DNA from: Clostridia bacterium
GTDB lineage: Bacteria; Bacillota; Clostridia; Christensenellales; Borkfalkiaceae
Reading direction: 5' to 3'
NCBI GenBank assembly: GCA_021204625.1
Contig: JAJPZA010000025.1
Coordinates: 1 to 64,000 of the forward strand
Length of the DNA: 64,000 bases
Shown: positions 18,492 through 26,638 of the stretch, one piece after another
How positions within the stretch are numbered: position 1 is the stretch's first letter
Layout of the letters: every line of letters begins with the position of its first letter
The notes under the pieces: model-generated
What the model saw: the letters and a program-made list of their open reading frames with translations, nothing else
What the model was told of the DNA's origin: nothing
The model's database searches: none
Made by a program: the position numbers and the translations under genes

Positions 18492-20587
18492 TCAGGCGGG
18501 TATCCACCACAGGATTCCCCAGTTGAGGACGAGGCATGTTGCTATGGCGCAGACAGTGGGGATGAGGACGGAGAGTCCGGCCCATTTCCAGCTGTTGAGC
18601 TCATTTTTGATGGTCAGGATTGTTGTGGCGCAGGGCCAGTGAAGGAGGGAGAAGACCATCACTGAGATGCAGGTCTTCCAGGTCATGCCGGCGGATACGA
18701 GATACTCGGCAATGGTTGCGTCTCCCATCTCTGTGACCATGCCGGTGTAGCCGCCTGCTGCGTACATGGTAATTATCATAATGGCGATGGGAATCACTAT
18801 TTCATTGGCCGGTATGCCGAGAATAAAGGCCACAATCAGGGTGCCGCCGAGTATGCCTCCCCAGGCCATTGTGCCGCCGAAGCCTAATGCCGTGCCCAAG
18901 GGGTTGAGCCATTCGGCTATGTGCACTATGAGCGAGTTGCCGTCACTTAAGGTTATGAGGGACAGAATGCAGATAATGAGGCCTGCCGGAGCCGCTACAA
19001 CTACGGCCCTTGAAAGAACCTTTATTGTTCTGTCCCATATGGAACGGCCTATGACCTTCAGAACCTGCGGCTTTCTGTACGGAGGGAGCTCCAGGACGAA
19101 GGATGAGGGCTCGCCTTTCAGAAGCGTCTTTGACAGGAACTTGGATATGCCCACGGTGTACAGGATGCCTATGACAATCACCACTGTGAGCACAACGGCG
19201 GAGATAAGCGATGAGAGCACCACGTTCATGCTGGCCATGAGCGTGTCCTCAAGCAGCACGCTGATAACCAGTGTTATGGTGGGGAAGCGGCCGTTGCAGG
19301 GGACGAAGTTGTTTGTAAGTATCGCTATCTTGCGCTCGCGCGGAGAGTCTATGATCCTGCAGCCCACAACGCCTGCCGCGTTGCAGCCGAAGCCCATGCA
19401 CATCGTAAGGGACTGCTTGCCGCATGCTCCGCACTTGCGGAATGTGTTGTCCAGACGGAAGGCAACTCTCGGGAGATAACCGAAGTCTTCCAGGAGAGTG
19501 AAGATGGGAAAGAAGATTGCCATGGGAGGCAGCATTACGGCAATTACTTTGGTTGCTATTACATAAACACCGTCAATTAGGACAGTGGTTATGTAATACC
19601 ATCCGGACCAGTTTGTCTGCCCCGCCAGCACCATGAGGTATGAAAGCCCCATGCCCGTGTCGTCATTCCAGCAGTATATCTTGTTGAAGCACCACTGGAG
19701 AGGGTCTGTGAGAAGGTCCGCCCCGAAGAGCGTGAACCAGAAGATGAAGAACAACAGGACAATCATGATGGGGATGCCGAGCTTTCCCATGATGAGCTTG
19801 TCCATGATTCTCTGGCGCTTGATGGAAGGAGTCTCTCCGCTCTCGCGCACGGCGCCCGCGGAAAGCCTTTCCGCTCTGTGCACGAATTTTGCGGCAGTCT
19901 CGTCTGATTCCTGCTCACTGGTTCCGCGCATCATCTCCATGCACTTTTCGCCGGGTTCGTCACCTGTGCAGATTGTTCTGCGGCAATGGCATTCTATCGT
20001 TCCCTCGCAGACGCCTTCTATTGTCTTTCTCAGATCATCCATGCCCCAGCCGGGGCCTGCCGCAGTAAGCAGGACGGGCACGCCCAAAGCTTCGGAAAGC
20101 ACGGATGAATCTACGGTTATGCCGTGCCTCTTGGCCTCGTCCATGAGGTTCAGGCAGACTATCACCTTGTCATGAAGCTCCATTATCTGCTGCACAAGCA
20201 CCAGGTTTCTTTCAAGGCACACGGACTCGCATACAACCACAACGCATTCCGCGCCGCCGTTTATGACAAAGTCCGCTGCGACTTCCTCTTCCTGTGAACG
20301 GCTCAAAAGGGAATAGGTGCCGGGCAGGTCCACCAGGACGAATCCCTTGCCGTCATATTCGTATCTTCCTTCAGCGGTCGCTACTGTCTTTCCGGGCCAG
20401 TTGCCCGTATGCTGGTGCATTCCCGTCAGGGCGTTGAACGTTGTGCTCTTGCCCGTGTTGGGGTGCCTGCCAAAGCTATGATGTGGTCATCAGGCTTCAG
20501 CTTGTTTCCTTTAAGAGTGGTGGCTGCGGTATCCTTCTTTTTCTTTGTATCTTCTTCACCGCAAGCGCGCCCGCAAATGAATCCCAC
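18492..20587 (-). CDS. feoB: Ferrous iron transporter FeoB, apparent frameshift in the G1 motif
   Basis: About 698 residues if the frame is restored. AAGGAGG lies 9 nt before a GTG at 20587. The frame from there reads through a Cys/Lys-rich start to IALAG, but at about 20461-20466 one base appears missing: the sequence gives GTPTRAR where G1 (GNPNTGKST) is expected, and the continuation TTFNALTGMHQHTGNWPGKT is in the next frame. Downstream all is normal: G3 DLPGTYS, G4 NLMD, Gate motifs CMGFGCNAAGV and CNGRFPTI, and multiple TM segments. FeoB is the GTPase-coupled Fe2+ importer. As written the protein would lose its GTP-binding start; restoring one base repairs it exactly, so sequencing error is as likely as mutation. 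It follows feoA after 411 nt. Confidence 0.9.
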
Positions 20588-20998
20588 GGCTTCATCCTCC
20601 TTTCTTAGCGAAATCTTTCCCGGGCGCTCCGCCAGTCTGTCCGTATGCCGGCAACTTAAGCTGCCTTGCTGCGGGAGGGCCCTTGCATCACCTTATTCCT
20701 TTCGAAATTGCGGAAATATCGTTATAAAATTGCGCATCCCCGATATTTGGGCAGGAAGGAGCGGCCTCCCTGTTGCGCTGTGGTTATGATTCATTGACAG
20801 CCTTGCATACTGTCATGTCAACCAGATTCCGTTTTAAAGCAATATCTCTACATCAGTTGTAAATTTCAATATCTTTAAATCATGAGCCGGATTGCTCACA
20901 TGAAGCCGGAGCCGGAAGGCTGAGGCTGAAGGTAAGGCCAAAACATGGTGATTTTTGCACCATGGCCCACCAGCATGCGCATTTGCGAAATGTTCTAT
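20588..20998 (-). other. feoA-feoB intergenic region
   Basis: 410 bases without a gene. On the minus strand a hairpin CATGGTG/CACCATG followed by TTTT (20940-20964) comes just after the feoA stop and may attenuate or end the feoA transcript. Further on, TTGACA with an inverted TGTCAA 16 nt later (about 20793-20820) could be a promoter/operator for feoB. No known metal-regulator box was identified with confidence. Confidence 0.4.
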
Positions 20999-21379
20999 TT
21001 ATGCCATTGCGCTGGCAACGGCTTCTTCAGGCATGTATGCAGAGGATGCCCTTTCTGCTTCTTGGTTCTGACTGGGTGCCGGATTGTAGTCTGCGGGAGC
21101 CTTTGTGGTCACACGTATAAGCTCCGAGTCCGCTTTGCGGATGGCAACCGTTGCGCCTCTCACGAGGTATGCCTTGGGGTTGCCGGAGGGAGCCATCTGC
21201 TTGCACAGAATCCTTGTTCCATTAATGATGCCAAGATCCTGAAGCCTGCGCCTCATGTTGGGGTCTTCCACATCTACGGAAGTTACCCATACGGTCTGGC
21301 CGACCTTGACTTCATAGAGAGTGGTGGGGTTTTCGCTGATGCCTTTTCTGGCATTCCGCTTTTCTCTGTTGAATCTCAA
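20999..21379 (-). CDS. feoA: FeoA family ferrous iron transport accessory protein
   Basis: 126 residues from a TTG at 21379, chosen because GGAGGTG lies 8 nt upstream; the upstream in-frame ATG would fall before the leader terminator. The core is the SH3-like FeoA domain: LYEVKVGQTVWVTSVD, RRRLQDLGIINGTRILC, and AYLVRGATVAIRKADSELIRV. A C-terminal 30-residue tail is Ala/Pro/Glu-rich and probably disordered. FeoA is thought to bind FeoB and support Fe2+ uptake. A leader of about 440 nt with a terminator and antiterminator arms precedes it (21405-21658). Confidence 0.9.
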   Translation of the reverse strand: MRFNREKRNARKGISENPTTLYEVKVGQTVWVTSVDVEDPNMRRRLQDLGIINGTRILCKQMAPSGNPKAYLVRGATVAIRKADSELIRVTTKAPADYNPAPSQNQEAERASSAYMPEEAVASAMA

Positions 21380-21478
21380 ATCATTCACCTCCGATAAAAA
21401 ATATAAAAAAAATGCGGTCAATCATCTCAACCGCATCATAAAACATATTCAAAACCGCCACAATAAAGCAAGGCACAT

Positions 21479-21538
21479 TCAGTGCCCGGGCGAAACGCAT
21501 ATTCCTCTTCGCGAAGAATCAGGACATAACCAGCACAT
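21479..21538 (-). CDS. Leader ORF 2, 19-residue Cys-containing peptide
   Basis: Starts within the stop of leader ORF 1 (TGATG), so translation would be coupled. The peptide starts MCWLCP, a CxxC motif, with a third Cys at position 14. Its stop is directly followed by another ATG (9-residue frame, 21478-21449). Next comes a 21-residue frame (21446-21381) that runs across the terminator hairpin and stops one base before the feoA TTG. A metal- or Cys-responsive leader peptide is an inference only; chance ORFs are possible. Confidence 0.25.
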   Translation of the reverse strand: MCWLCPDSSRRGICVSPGH

Positions 21539-21615
21539 CAGTCCCTGAACCGTTCCTCCGTGCCGTTGCCAGCCATATTCCTATAAAGGCCTGGATGCCC
21601 ATACGCGTCGTCCAT
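21538..21615 (-). CDS. Leader ORF 1 in the feoA leader, 25 residues
   Basis: ATG at 21615 with a strong AAAGGAGAGG immediately upstream; ends at TGA 21540-21538, overlapping the next leader ORF (TGATG). The predicted peptide is hydrophilic (MDDAYGHPGLY..., ending ERFRD) and matches no family I know. It begins 35 nt after the putative antiterminator arm, so ribosomes on it could influence leader folding. Confidence 0.3.
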   Translation of the reverse strand: MDDAYGHPGLYRNMAGNGTEERFRD

Positions 21616-21677
21616 TACCTCTCCTTTGTCGCAATTTGTCGTACACCTTTGATGCGGTGTCTTATTTGATTTTGAGC

Positions 21678-21747
21678 AGCATATCATCTCTGGCTATCCG
21701 GGGCATGTCGCCATGCTTTGGAGAGCATATCATCTCTGGCTATCCGG
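21678..21747. repeat. 24-bp direct repeat, two copies 46 bp apart
   Basis: The plus-strand sequence starting AGCATATCATCTCTGG and ending CTATCCGG occurs at 21678-21701 and 21724-21747 without mismatch. Both lie in the predicted feoA leader RNA (minus), between its promoter and the antiterminator arm. On the minus strand the spacer between them can fold a GCATG-GCGA-CATGC hairpin. Confidence 0.85.
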
Positions 21748-21827
21748 AGAGGTTTATACTTCTCTGTATCTCCCGCAGGCATTGTCTGTTGCCTACGGAA
21801 TACGTATATCACTCATCTGACACCGCA

Positions 21828-21856
21828 GTTTTACTATTTTTGTCCGGAAAAGTCAA
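21828..21856 (-). promoter_or_regulatory. Candidate promoter of feoA
   Basis: Minus strand TTGACT, 17-bp spacer, TAAAAC. This would give a leader of about 440 nt. The -10 matches consensus at four of six positions. Confidence 0.4.
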
Positions 21857-21949
21857 ATGATTGGAGGCATTTTTTGCCTTATTGTCTGAAAATTTTCTGC
21901 AAAATCCCCGGTCCTTGCGGCTGTTGCTGCAGCGCGGACAGAAAAAACA

Positions 21950-21965
21950 CCCGGATTAATCCGGG
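21950..21965 (-). terminator. Palindromic hairpin with minus-strand U-run
   Basis: CCCGGATTAATCCGGG is a perfect palindrome; on the minus strand it is followed by TGTTTTTT. It may be a second stop for the tRNA-Leu transcript before the feoA promoter. Confidence 0.4.
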
Positions 21966-22169
21966 CCAAACCCCTGTGTCCGCAGCCGCAAGGCGCTGAT
22001 TCATATGCAGCGGGGCAGAGGGGTACAAACGCGCGCGACAAGATGATTTGCAGATTGAAAATTGACATAATCCCGGGCCTGGAATTTGTTCTTGTTTCTG
22101 CCGGAAAATCAAGGGATTCAGCTTAAAACTGATGCAATATTATGGAAAATACCGCCGGAATAACAAAAG

Positions 22170-22194
22170 AAAGACGTATCAAAGATACGTCTTT
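22170..22194 (-). terminator. Terminator of tRNA-Leu
   Basis: AAAGACGTATC / GATACGTCTTT stem with a 3-nt loop directly after the tRNA, followed on the minus strand by CTTTTG. Confidence 0.75.
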
Positions 22195-22197
22195 TTG

Positions 22198-22282
22198 TGG
22201 TGCCTCCAAACGGACTCGAACCGTTATGGATCACTCCGCTGGATCCTAAATCCAGTGCGTCTGCCAATTTCGCCATGGAGGC
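22198..22282 (-). tRNA. tRNA-Leu, anticodon UAG
   Basis: 85 nt including an encoded CCA. Acceptor GCCTCCA pairs with TGGAGGC, discriminator A. The anticodon stem CTGGA/TCCAG encloses loop TTTAGGA, giving anticodon UAG for CUA/CUN leucine codons with G37. A long variable arm and the GGTTCGAGTCC T-loop are present, as expected for a class II tRNA. Reads on the minus strand, with its own terminator. Confidence 0.96.
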
Positions 22283-22505
22283 AAATGGATTCATGTATAT
22301 ATACTGTAATTTTCATCCCGGTCAGGTGTGTGTTTCAAAGGCATTACAGCAGTTTTTTGGACATTTTATGGCGCGTTTTTGGCGCGATTTTAACCTGGTT
22401 TTAACATGTCTGCCATGCAAGAGATGTACAATGAAAATATGCGGCACGTATGACGGTTACGCGGATATTGTAAAGGATTGAAGGCAAAAAGTCAAACCGG
22501 AATGA

Positions 22506-22534
22506 TTGTGCTTTTTGCCTGCGTGTGGTAAAAT
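22506..22534 (+). promoter_or_regulatory. Promoter of the acidic-tailed membrane protein gene
   Basis: TTGTGC, 17-bp spacer, TAAAAT with TGG extension; the start codon follows 27 nt later. Confidence 0.5.
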
Positions 22535-22561
22535 GGCTGGGAAGAAGGGGCCGGGCGCGTC

Positions 22562-23464
22562 ATGTATAACGGAAAAACAATAGAAGCAGCAACGCAGATA
22601 GATATCAAAGTCCACAAGGCAATCACGAAGAGGACGTACGTAACCTCCCTCGTGATTTTTATCGTCGGGCTGGCCGGGTTCATAGGGTCCTTTATTCCGT
22701 ACATGATGCTGGATGACATAGATTACCTTCTCATAGTGGTGGAGGTCTGCGTAGTGCTGGCCATCATCGGCGGCATGATGGTCATGAGGCTTCGCTCCGC
22801 ATACCGGAACACGGCATCCCAAGGGTCTGCCCTGCAGACGTTCTCATTCTACAAGGACGGGGTCGTTGTAACCGTCCTGTTCCCGGGAGCCGCCCAGACT
22901 CCGTATCCCAAGATATATTACAGGCATGCAAAGAAAGCGCGCCTGTGCGGAAAGAAAAAGGAATATCTTGTGTTCAACAACGGCCGCATGATGTATCCCG
23001 TGTATCTGGCATGCCTTACCGAGATGGAAAAATACACACTCCTGTCGCTGTTCGGCAAGAAGGATAAGTGGATCCGCAAGCGCGTGAAGTATGCCGGCCC
23101 GGCTCTGAAGCTGGAAGGCGGCCAGGCGTACAGGGCCGTTTCCGCGGATGACATCTTCGAAATGAACCAGCCCCCGGAGGATGACGTCTTTGACCTCGGC
23201 TCCGGCAAGAAGGACACGCAGGCTGCAAAGAAGACAGAGAAGGCCCCTGAGGCCAAGCCTGAGGCCAAGCCTGCGGCCAAGCCTGCGGGAAATCCTGCGG
23301 CCAAGCCTGCGGAGAAGGAAGATGATTTCTTCAAGGACCATTACTGGGACAGCCCGGCCGGGGAAGAGGATGATCCTTTTGACTTTGATGCCCCTGATGG
23401 GCTGGGCCAGAATGATGCCGGAAAATCCGCAGACGGAGAGGCCGGGGATGACAGAAAAGAGTGA
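22562..23464 (+). CDS. Membrane-anchored protein with acidic, AKP-repeat C-terminus, function unknown
   Basis: 300 residues. Two adjacent TM segments lie at about 27-48 and 57-77. A soluble domain follows (about 85-195) with mixed beta/alpha character (TFSFYKDGVVVTVLFPG, YLVFNNGRMMYPVYL), reminiscent of YcxB/PH-like domains attached to two TM helices. The C-terminal 100 residues are disordered: Asp/Glu-rich with an AKPEAKPAAKPA-type repeat. Topology suggests the domain faces the cytosol. Single-gene unit; its terminator overlaps the stop codon. I do not recognise a named family. Confidence 0.7.
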   Translation: MYNGKTIEAATQIDIKVHKAITKRTYVTSLVIFIVGLAGFIGSFIPYMMLDDIDYLLIVVEVCVVLAIIGGMMVMRLRSAYRNTASQGSALQTFSFYKDGVVVTVLFPGAAQTPYPKIYYRHAKKARLCGKKKEYLVFNNGRMMYPVYLACLTEMEKYTLLSLFGKKDKWIRKRVKYAGPALKLEGGQAYRAVSADDIFEMNQPPEDDVFDLGSGKKDTQAAKKTEKAPEAKPEAKPAAKPAGNPAAKPAEKEDDFFKDHYWDSPAGEEDDPFDFDAPDGLGQNDAGKSADGEAGDDRKE

Positions 23465-23486
23465 GGGCTCAAGAGCCCTTTTCTTT
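23465..23486 (+). terminator. Terminator directly after the stop codon
   Basis: GGGCTC AA GAGCCC followed by TTTTCTTTT. Confidence 0.75.
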
Positions 23487-23530
23487 TCGCTTGGGTGTGC
23501 TGTTCTTTTGCATGAAATTTGCGATATTGC

Positions 23531-23560
23531 TTGACTTTTAACATGCAAAGCCACTAAAAT
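23531..23560 (+). promoter_or_regulatory. Promoter of ABC operon 1
   Basis: TTGACT, 18-bp spacer, TAAAAT. A second possible -10 (TATAAT, 23580-23585) lacks a -35. Confidence 0.45.
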
Positions 23561-23604
23561 TCATTGGATTGATGGATTGTATAATGAATGAATAGGTGAG
23601 AGAG

Positions 23605-24363
23605 ATGAGCAAGAAGAGCATGAGCGATGAGACCGTATTGAGCCCGGAAGATCTGGAGGGCAGGGGGTATCTCTCGCTTCGCGGAGTAGGCAAGCAGTAC
23701 GTCACCGGAGACATTGTCGTGGACGCGCTGAAGGACGTCACCTTTGATCTGGACAACGGCCAGTTCGTCGTGGTCCTCGGGTCATCGGGAGCCGGGAAGA
23801 CAACGCTTTTGAATCTGCTCGGAGAAATGGACAACGCCACGTCCGGCGACATTGTGCTGGACGGGAAAGACATAACAAAGCTGGACCGCAAGGGCCTCAC
23901 TTACTTCCGGCGCAGCGACGTGGGCTTTGTCTTCCAGTTCTATAACCTCATGCCGAACCTTACAGCCCTTGAGAACGTTGAGATTGCGGTGGAGATATGC
24001 GAAGATCATTATGACCCCAGGTCCGTGCTCACAAAGGTGGGCCTTGAGGACAGGCTGAACAATTTCCCGGCGCAGCTCTCCGGCGGGGAGCAGCAGCGTG
24101 TCTCAATAGCCAGGGCAATCGCGAAGAACCCTAAACTGCTTCTTTGCGACGAGCCGACGGGCGCACTGGATTACAAGACAGGAAAGAACATACTGGAGCT
24201 TCTGTACAACATTTCAAAGCAGCACAAGAAGCTCGTTGTGGTTGTGACGCACAATTCCGCCATCAAGGAGATTGCGGACAAGGTGATACGCATAAAGAGC
24301 GGGCGGATAGAGTCCATAGAGGACAATCCCAGCCCCATGCCCGTGGAGCAGCTGGAGTGGTGA
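23605..24363 (+). CDS. MacB/LolD-type ABC transporter ATPase (operon 1)
   Basis: 252 residues. Start at the ATG 23605 with AGGTGAGAG just before it (a GTG at 23596 is the alternative). Walker [11 protein letters not shown]-loop [20 protein letters not shown], signature [19 protein letters not shown], Walker [13 protein letters not shown] and switch VVVTHN are all intact. The NLMP...ENVE pattern is typical of MacB/LolD/FtsE-like ATPases that drive FtsX-type permeases. The permease gene starts 10 nt downstream. A near-identical paralogue lies at 29731-30501. Likely role: export or mechanotransmission coupled to envelope processes; substrate unknown. Confidence 0.93.
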   Translation: MSKKSMSDETVLSPEDLEGRGYLSLRGVGKQYVTGDIVVDALKDVTFDLDNGQFVVVLGSSGAGKTTLLNLLGEMDNATSGDIVLDGKDITKLDRKGLTYFRRSDVGFVFQFYNLMPNLTALENVEIAVEICEDHYDPRSVLTKVGLEDRLNNFPAQLSGGEQQRVSIARAIAKNPKLLLCDEPTGALDYKTGKNILELLYNISKQHKKLVVVVTHNSAIKEIADKVIRIKSGRIESIEDNPSPMPVEQLEW

Positions 24364-24373
24364 GGAAGACGGC

Positions 24374-26350
24374 ATGAAAACATACTTCAAAATGTTCGGC
24401 CGCATGTTCAAAAAGCATGTCACCAGGCTTCTCTCGCTGATCCTGATGGTGCTTATTTCGGTCGGATTCATAGCGGGCGTGGGCTCGGCCGCGGACAGGA
24501 TATACATATCCATGTCGGACTACTACGGAACGCAGAACGTCAGCGACTTCATTGCCAAGAGCACGGCGGACTCCGGTTTCACTCCGGAGCAGGTGCAGGC
24601 AGTGAAGGATCTGGGAGTCTTTTCCTGCGTGGAGACAGGCGCCTCTGTGGACGTGTATCTCACCGAGGAGGATGAGACTAATGAGACTCCCACGCGTCTC
24701 TATTTTCTGGACAGCCTGAACAGCGGCCTTTCCGCTGAGAACATAACAGTCAACACGCCTGTGGTGGAGACGGTTTTTGACACCGCCGGGGATGAAGTCA
24801 ACCCCGTTGCCTGCGAAATCGGGGACAACAAGATTGCAAGCTTTGATGAGCCGGAAACCATAGAGCTGGACTTCGTGGACATACTGGAGCAGCTTGCGGA
24901 CCAGGGAGGGCAGGAGCTGGAGTCCGGCCAGAAGGCCATGATGGAGCTCATGCGCTCATCCCTCACCGTTACCGTTACCGTAACGCAGGTCTGGTCCTCG
25001 CCCCTTACGTTCGCAATGGACGGAGAGCCCAGTTATCTCAACGGGGAGGACGTGGAGACTCCGGACACCGTCAATGCCGTAAATGCACTCATAAATCTGA
25101 AGAACGTTCTGTACATCCCTTCAAATCTTATTCCGACGCTTCTCGGAACCCCGCTTCTCGGTACAATGGACATGCAGATTTCCCTTGCGGACAGGAGCCT
25201 GTTCAATGCCTTCAGCAGCGCGTATGACAAGGAGATAACGGCAGAGAAAGCAGCCCTTTCGGAAGCGCTGGGCTCAGACGCGGAGCTTCTGACACTGTAT
25301 GAGAACTACTCATTCCTTGCGCTCAAGAGCTATGCGGACGACGTCCTTTACATAGGATACCTTCTCATGGTTATCTTCCTGCTCGTGACCGTCCTCGTGG
25401 TCCTTTCCACGATGTCCAGGATGGTGGAGGAGGAGAGAAGCCAGATAGCCTGCCTCAAGACCCTCGGATACTCTTCCGGCCTGATAATATTAAAGTACGT
25501 TCTCTTCGCCATTGTGGCCATGATTGTGGGGGCCATAGTCGGGTACTTCGTCGGGATGGGCGTGTCTTCGCTCTTCTACTACGTCTTCAACTACACATTC
25601 CTCATGCCTCCCATGACGCCGAAGACAGGCATAACCTTCTTCATAATAACGGTTGCCGTAATCCTTGCTGCCATGCTGGCCGGCACAGTATGGGCGGGCG
25701 TGAAGGAGACCAGGGAGAAGCCTGCGGAACTGCTGAAATCCAAGCCCCCCAAAGCCGGCAAAAAGGTGTTCCTGGAGCGCATACCCTTCATCTGGAACAG
25801 GCTTTCCTTCAAATACAAATCCACATTCCGCAACGTCCTGCGATACCTGCCGCGGTTCATCATGACGGTAGTCTCGGTGGCCATAGCCACGGCCCTTGTG
25901 AACGTAGGCCTGGCCTTAATGGACCTGTGCCTCTTCGGAGGGATATCTTCCGCTTCGGTCACGGCCATAGGCGTAGTGGTGGTCATCTTCGCAGCCCTTC
26001 TGGCCATACTCGTCGTATACACGCTTACAAACATCAACATCAGCGAGCGTGAGAAAGAGCTTGCCACCCTCAAGGTCCTCGGCTACACGGACGGCGAAGT
26101 ATGCAGCTACATATACAGGGAAGTGTACATAGACGCAGTCGTGGGCATCATCTTCGGCCTGCCGCTCTCGCTTCCCATAGACCTTATCCTGTTCGCCATC
26201 CTCGGCATGGGCACAATCCTCGGCGTCACCTGGTTCTGGTGGATAGTTGGCGTGGCTCTTATCCTTCTCTTCACATGGCTGGTCACCATGATGCTGAGCC
26301 GCAAGATGGTCAAAATAGACATGAACGAGAGCCTCAAGGCAGTGGAGTAA
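24374..26350 (+). CDS. FtsX-like ABC permease (operon 1)
   Basis: 658 residues. TM1 lies near 18-40, followed by an extracellular region of about 290 residues. A first FtsX domain (about 330-450) has its conserved coupling loop EEERSQIACLKTLGYSS. A linker rich in Pro/Lys and a further TM near 505-525 lead to a second FtsX domain (about 545-655) with SEREKELATLKVLGYTD. The two-domain layout is that of Firmicute YknZ/bacitracin-type permeases acting with one ATPase. The extracellular domain has no recognised fold. It is paralogous to the permease at 30515 with the main differences in the external domain. Confidence 0.9.
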   Translation: MKTYFKMFGRMFKKHVTRLLSLILMVLISVGFIAGVGSAADRIYISMSDYYGTQNVSDFIAKSTADSGFTPEQVQAVKDLGVFSCVETGASVDVYLTEEDETNETPTRLYFLDSLNSGLSAENITVNTPVVETVFDTAGDEVNPVACEIGDNKIASFDEPETIELDFVDILEQLADQGGQELESGQKAMMELMRSSLTVTVTVTQVWSSPLTFAMDGEPSYLNGEDVETPDTVNAVNALINLKNVLYIPSNLIPTLLGTPLLGTMDMQISLADRSLFNAFSSAYDKEITAEKAALSEALGSDAELLTLYENYSFLALKSYADDVLYIGYLLMVIFLLVTVLVVLSTMSRMVEEERSQIACLKTLGYSSGLIILKYVLFAIVAMIVGAIVGYFVGMGVSSLFYYVFNYTFLMPPMTPKTGITFFIITVAVILAAMLAGTVWAGVKETREKPAELLKSKPPKAGKKVFLERIPFIWNRLSFKYKSTFRNVLRYLPRFIMTVVSVAIATALVNVGLALMDLCLFGGISSASVTAIGVVVVIFAALLAILVVYTLTNINISEREKELATLKVLGYTDGEVCSYIYREVYIDAVVGIIFGLPLSLPIDLILFAILGMGTILGVTWFWWIVGVALILLFTWLVTMMLSRKMVKIDMNESLKAVE

Positions 26351-26401
26351 GGATTCCCACAGGGCAAACTGGGCAAATCCGGTGCAATATCATGAATTTA
26401 A

Positions 26402-26424
26402 GGCGGCATCCCTGCGGTGCCGCC
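26402..26424 (+). terminator. Hairpin after ABC operon 1
   Basis: GGCGGCA / TGCCGCC stem with a 9-nt loop, weak U-tract. A near-copy follows the paralogous operon at 32618-32641. Confidence 0.45.
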
Positions 26425-26580
26425 ACTAAAATCCCTGCTTTTTGCACACTTCAAGAACACATGAACGCAAAATGAGAAACATATGTTCGTATTCGACGGT
26501 TCGTCCGCACCGGTGCGCCTGCACCTGCCGGCCCGGAAGGGAAGGGATGAGACGGGAGCCCCTGCCGGTTTCCCGGCTGC

Positions 26581-26606
26581 AAAAAAGCGGCATCTCATGA
26601 TGCCGC
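26581..26606 (-). terminator. Terminator of the carbamoyltransferase-like gene
   Basis: GCGGCATC TCAT GATGCCGC; on the minus strand followed by six U. Confidence 0.8.
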
Positions 26607-26638
26607 CTGCATATTCTGTTTCTGTCTTTCTGCGCGGG

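Larger units (their letters stand above)
21405..21658 (-). promoter_or_regulatory. Putative transcription attenuator of feoA
   Basis: On the minus strand, an intrinsic terminator (ATGCGGT, 11-nt loop, ACCGCAT, eight U; 21436 down to 21405) stops only 12 nt before the feoA Shine-Dalgarno (21387-21393). Its 5' arm TGATGCGGT (21438-21430) is perfectly complementary over 9 nt to ACCGCATCA further upstream in the leader (21658-21650). The upstream copy can thus sequester the terminator arm, giving two mutually exclusive structures as in riboswitches and attenuators. The stretch between the two arms contains tiny ORFs with SD or coupled starts. I recognise no known metal riboswitch. Confidence 0.6.
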
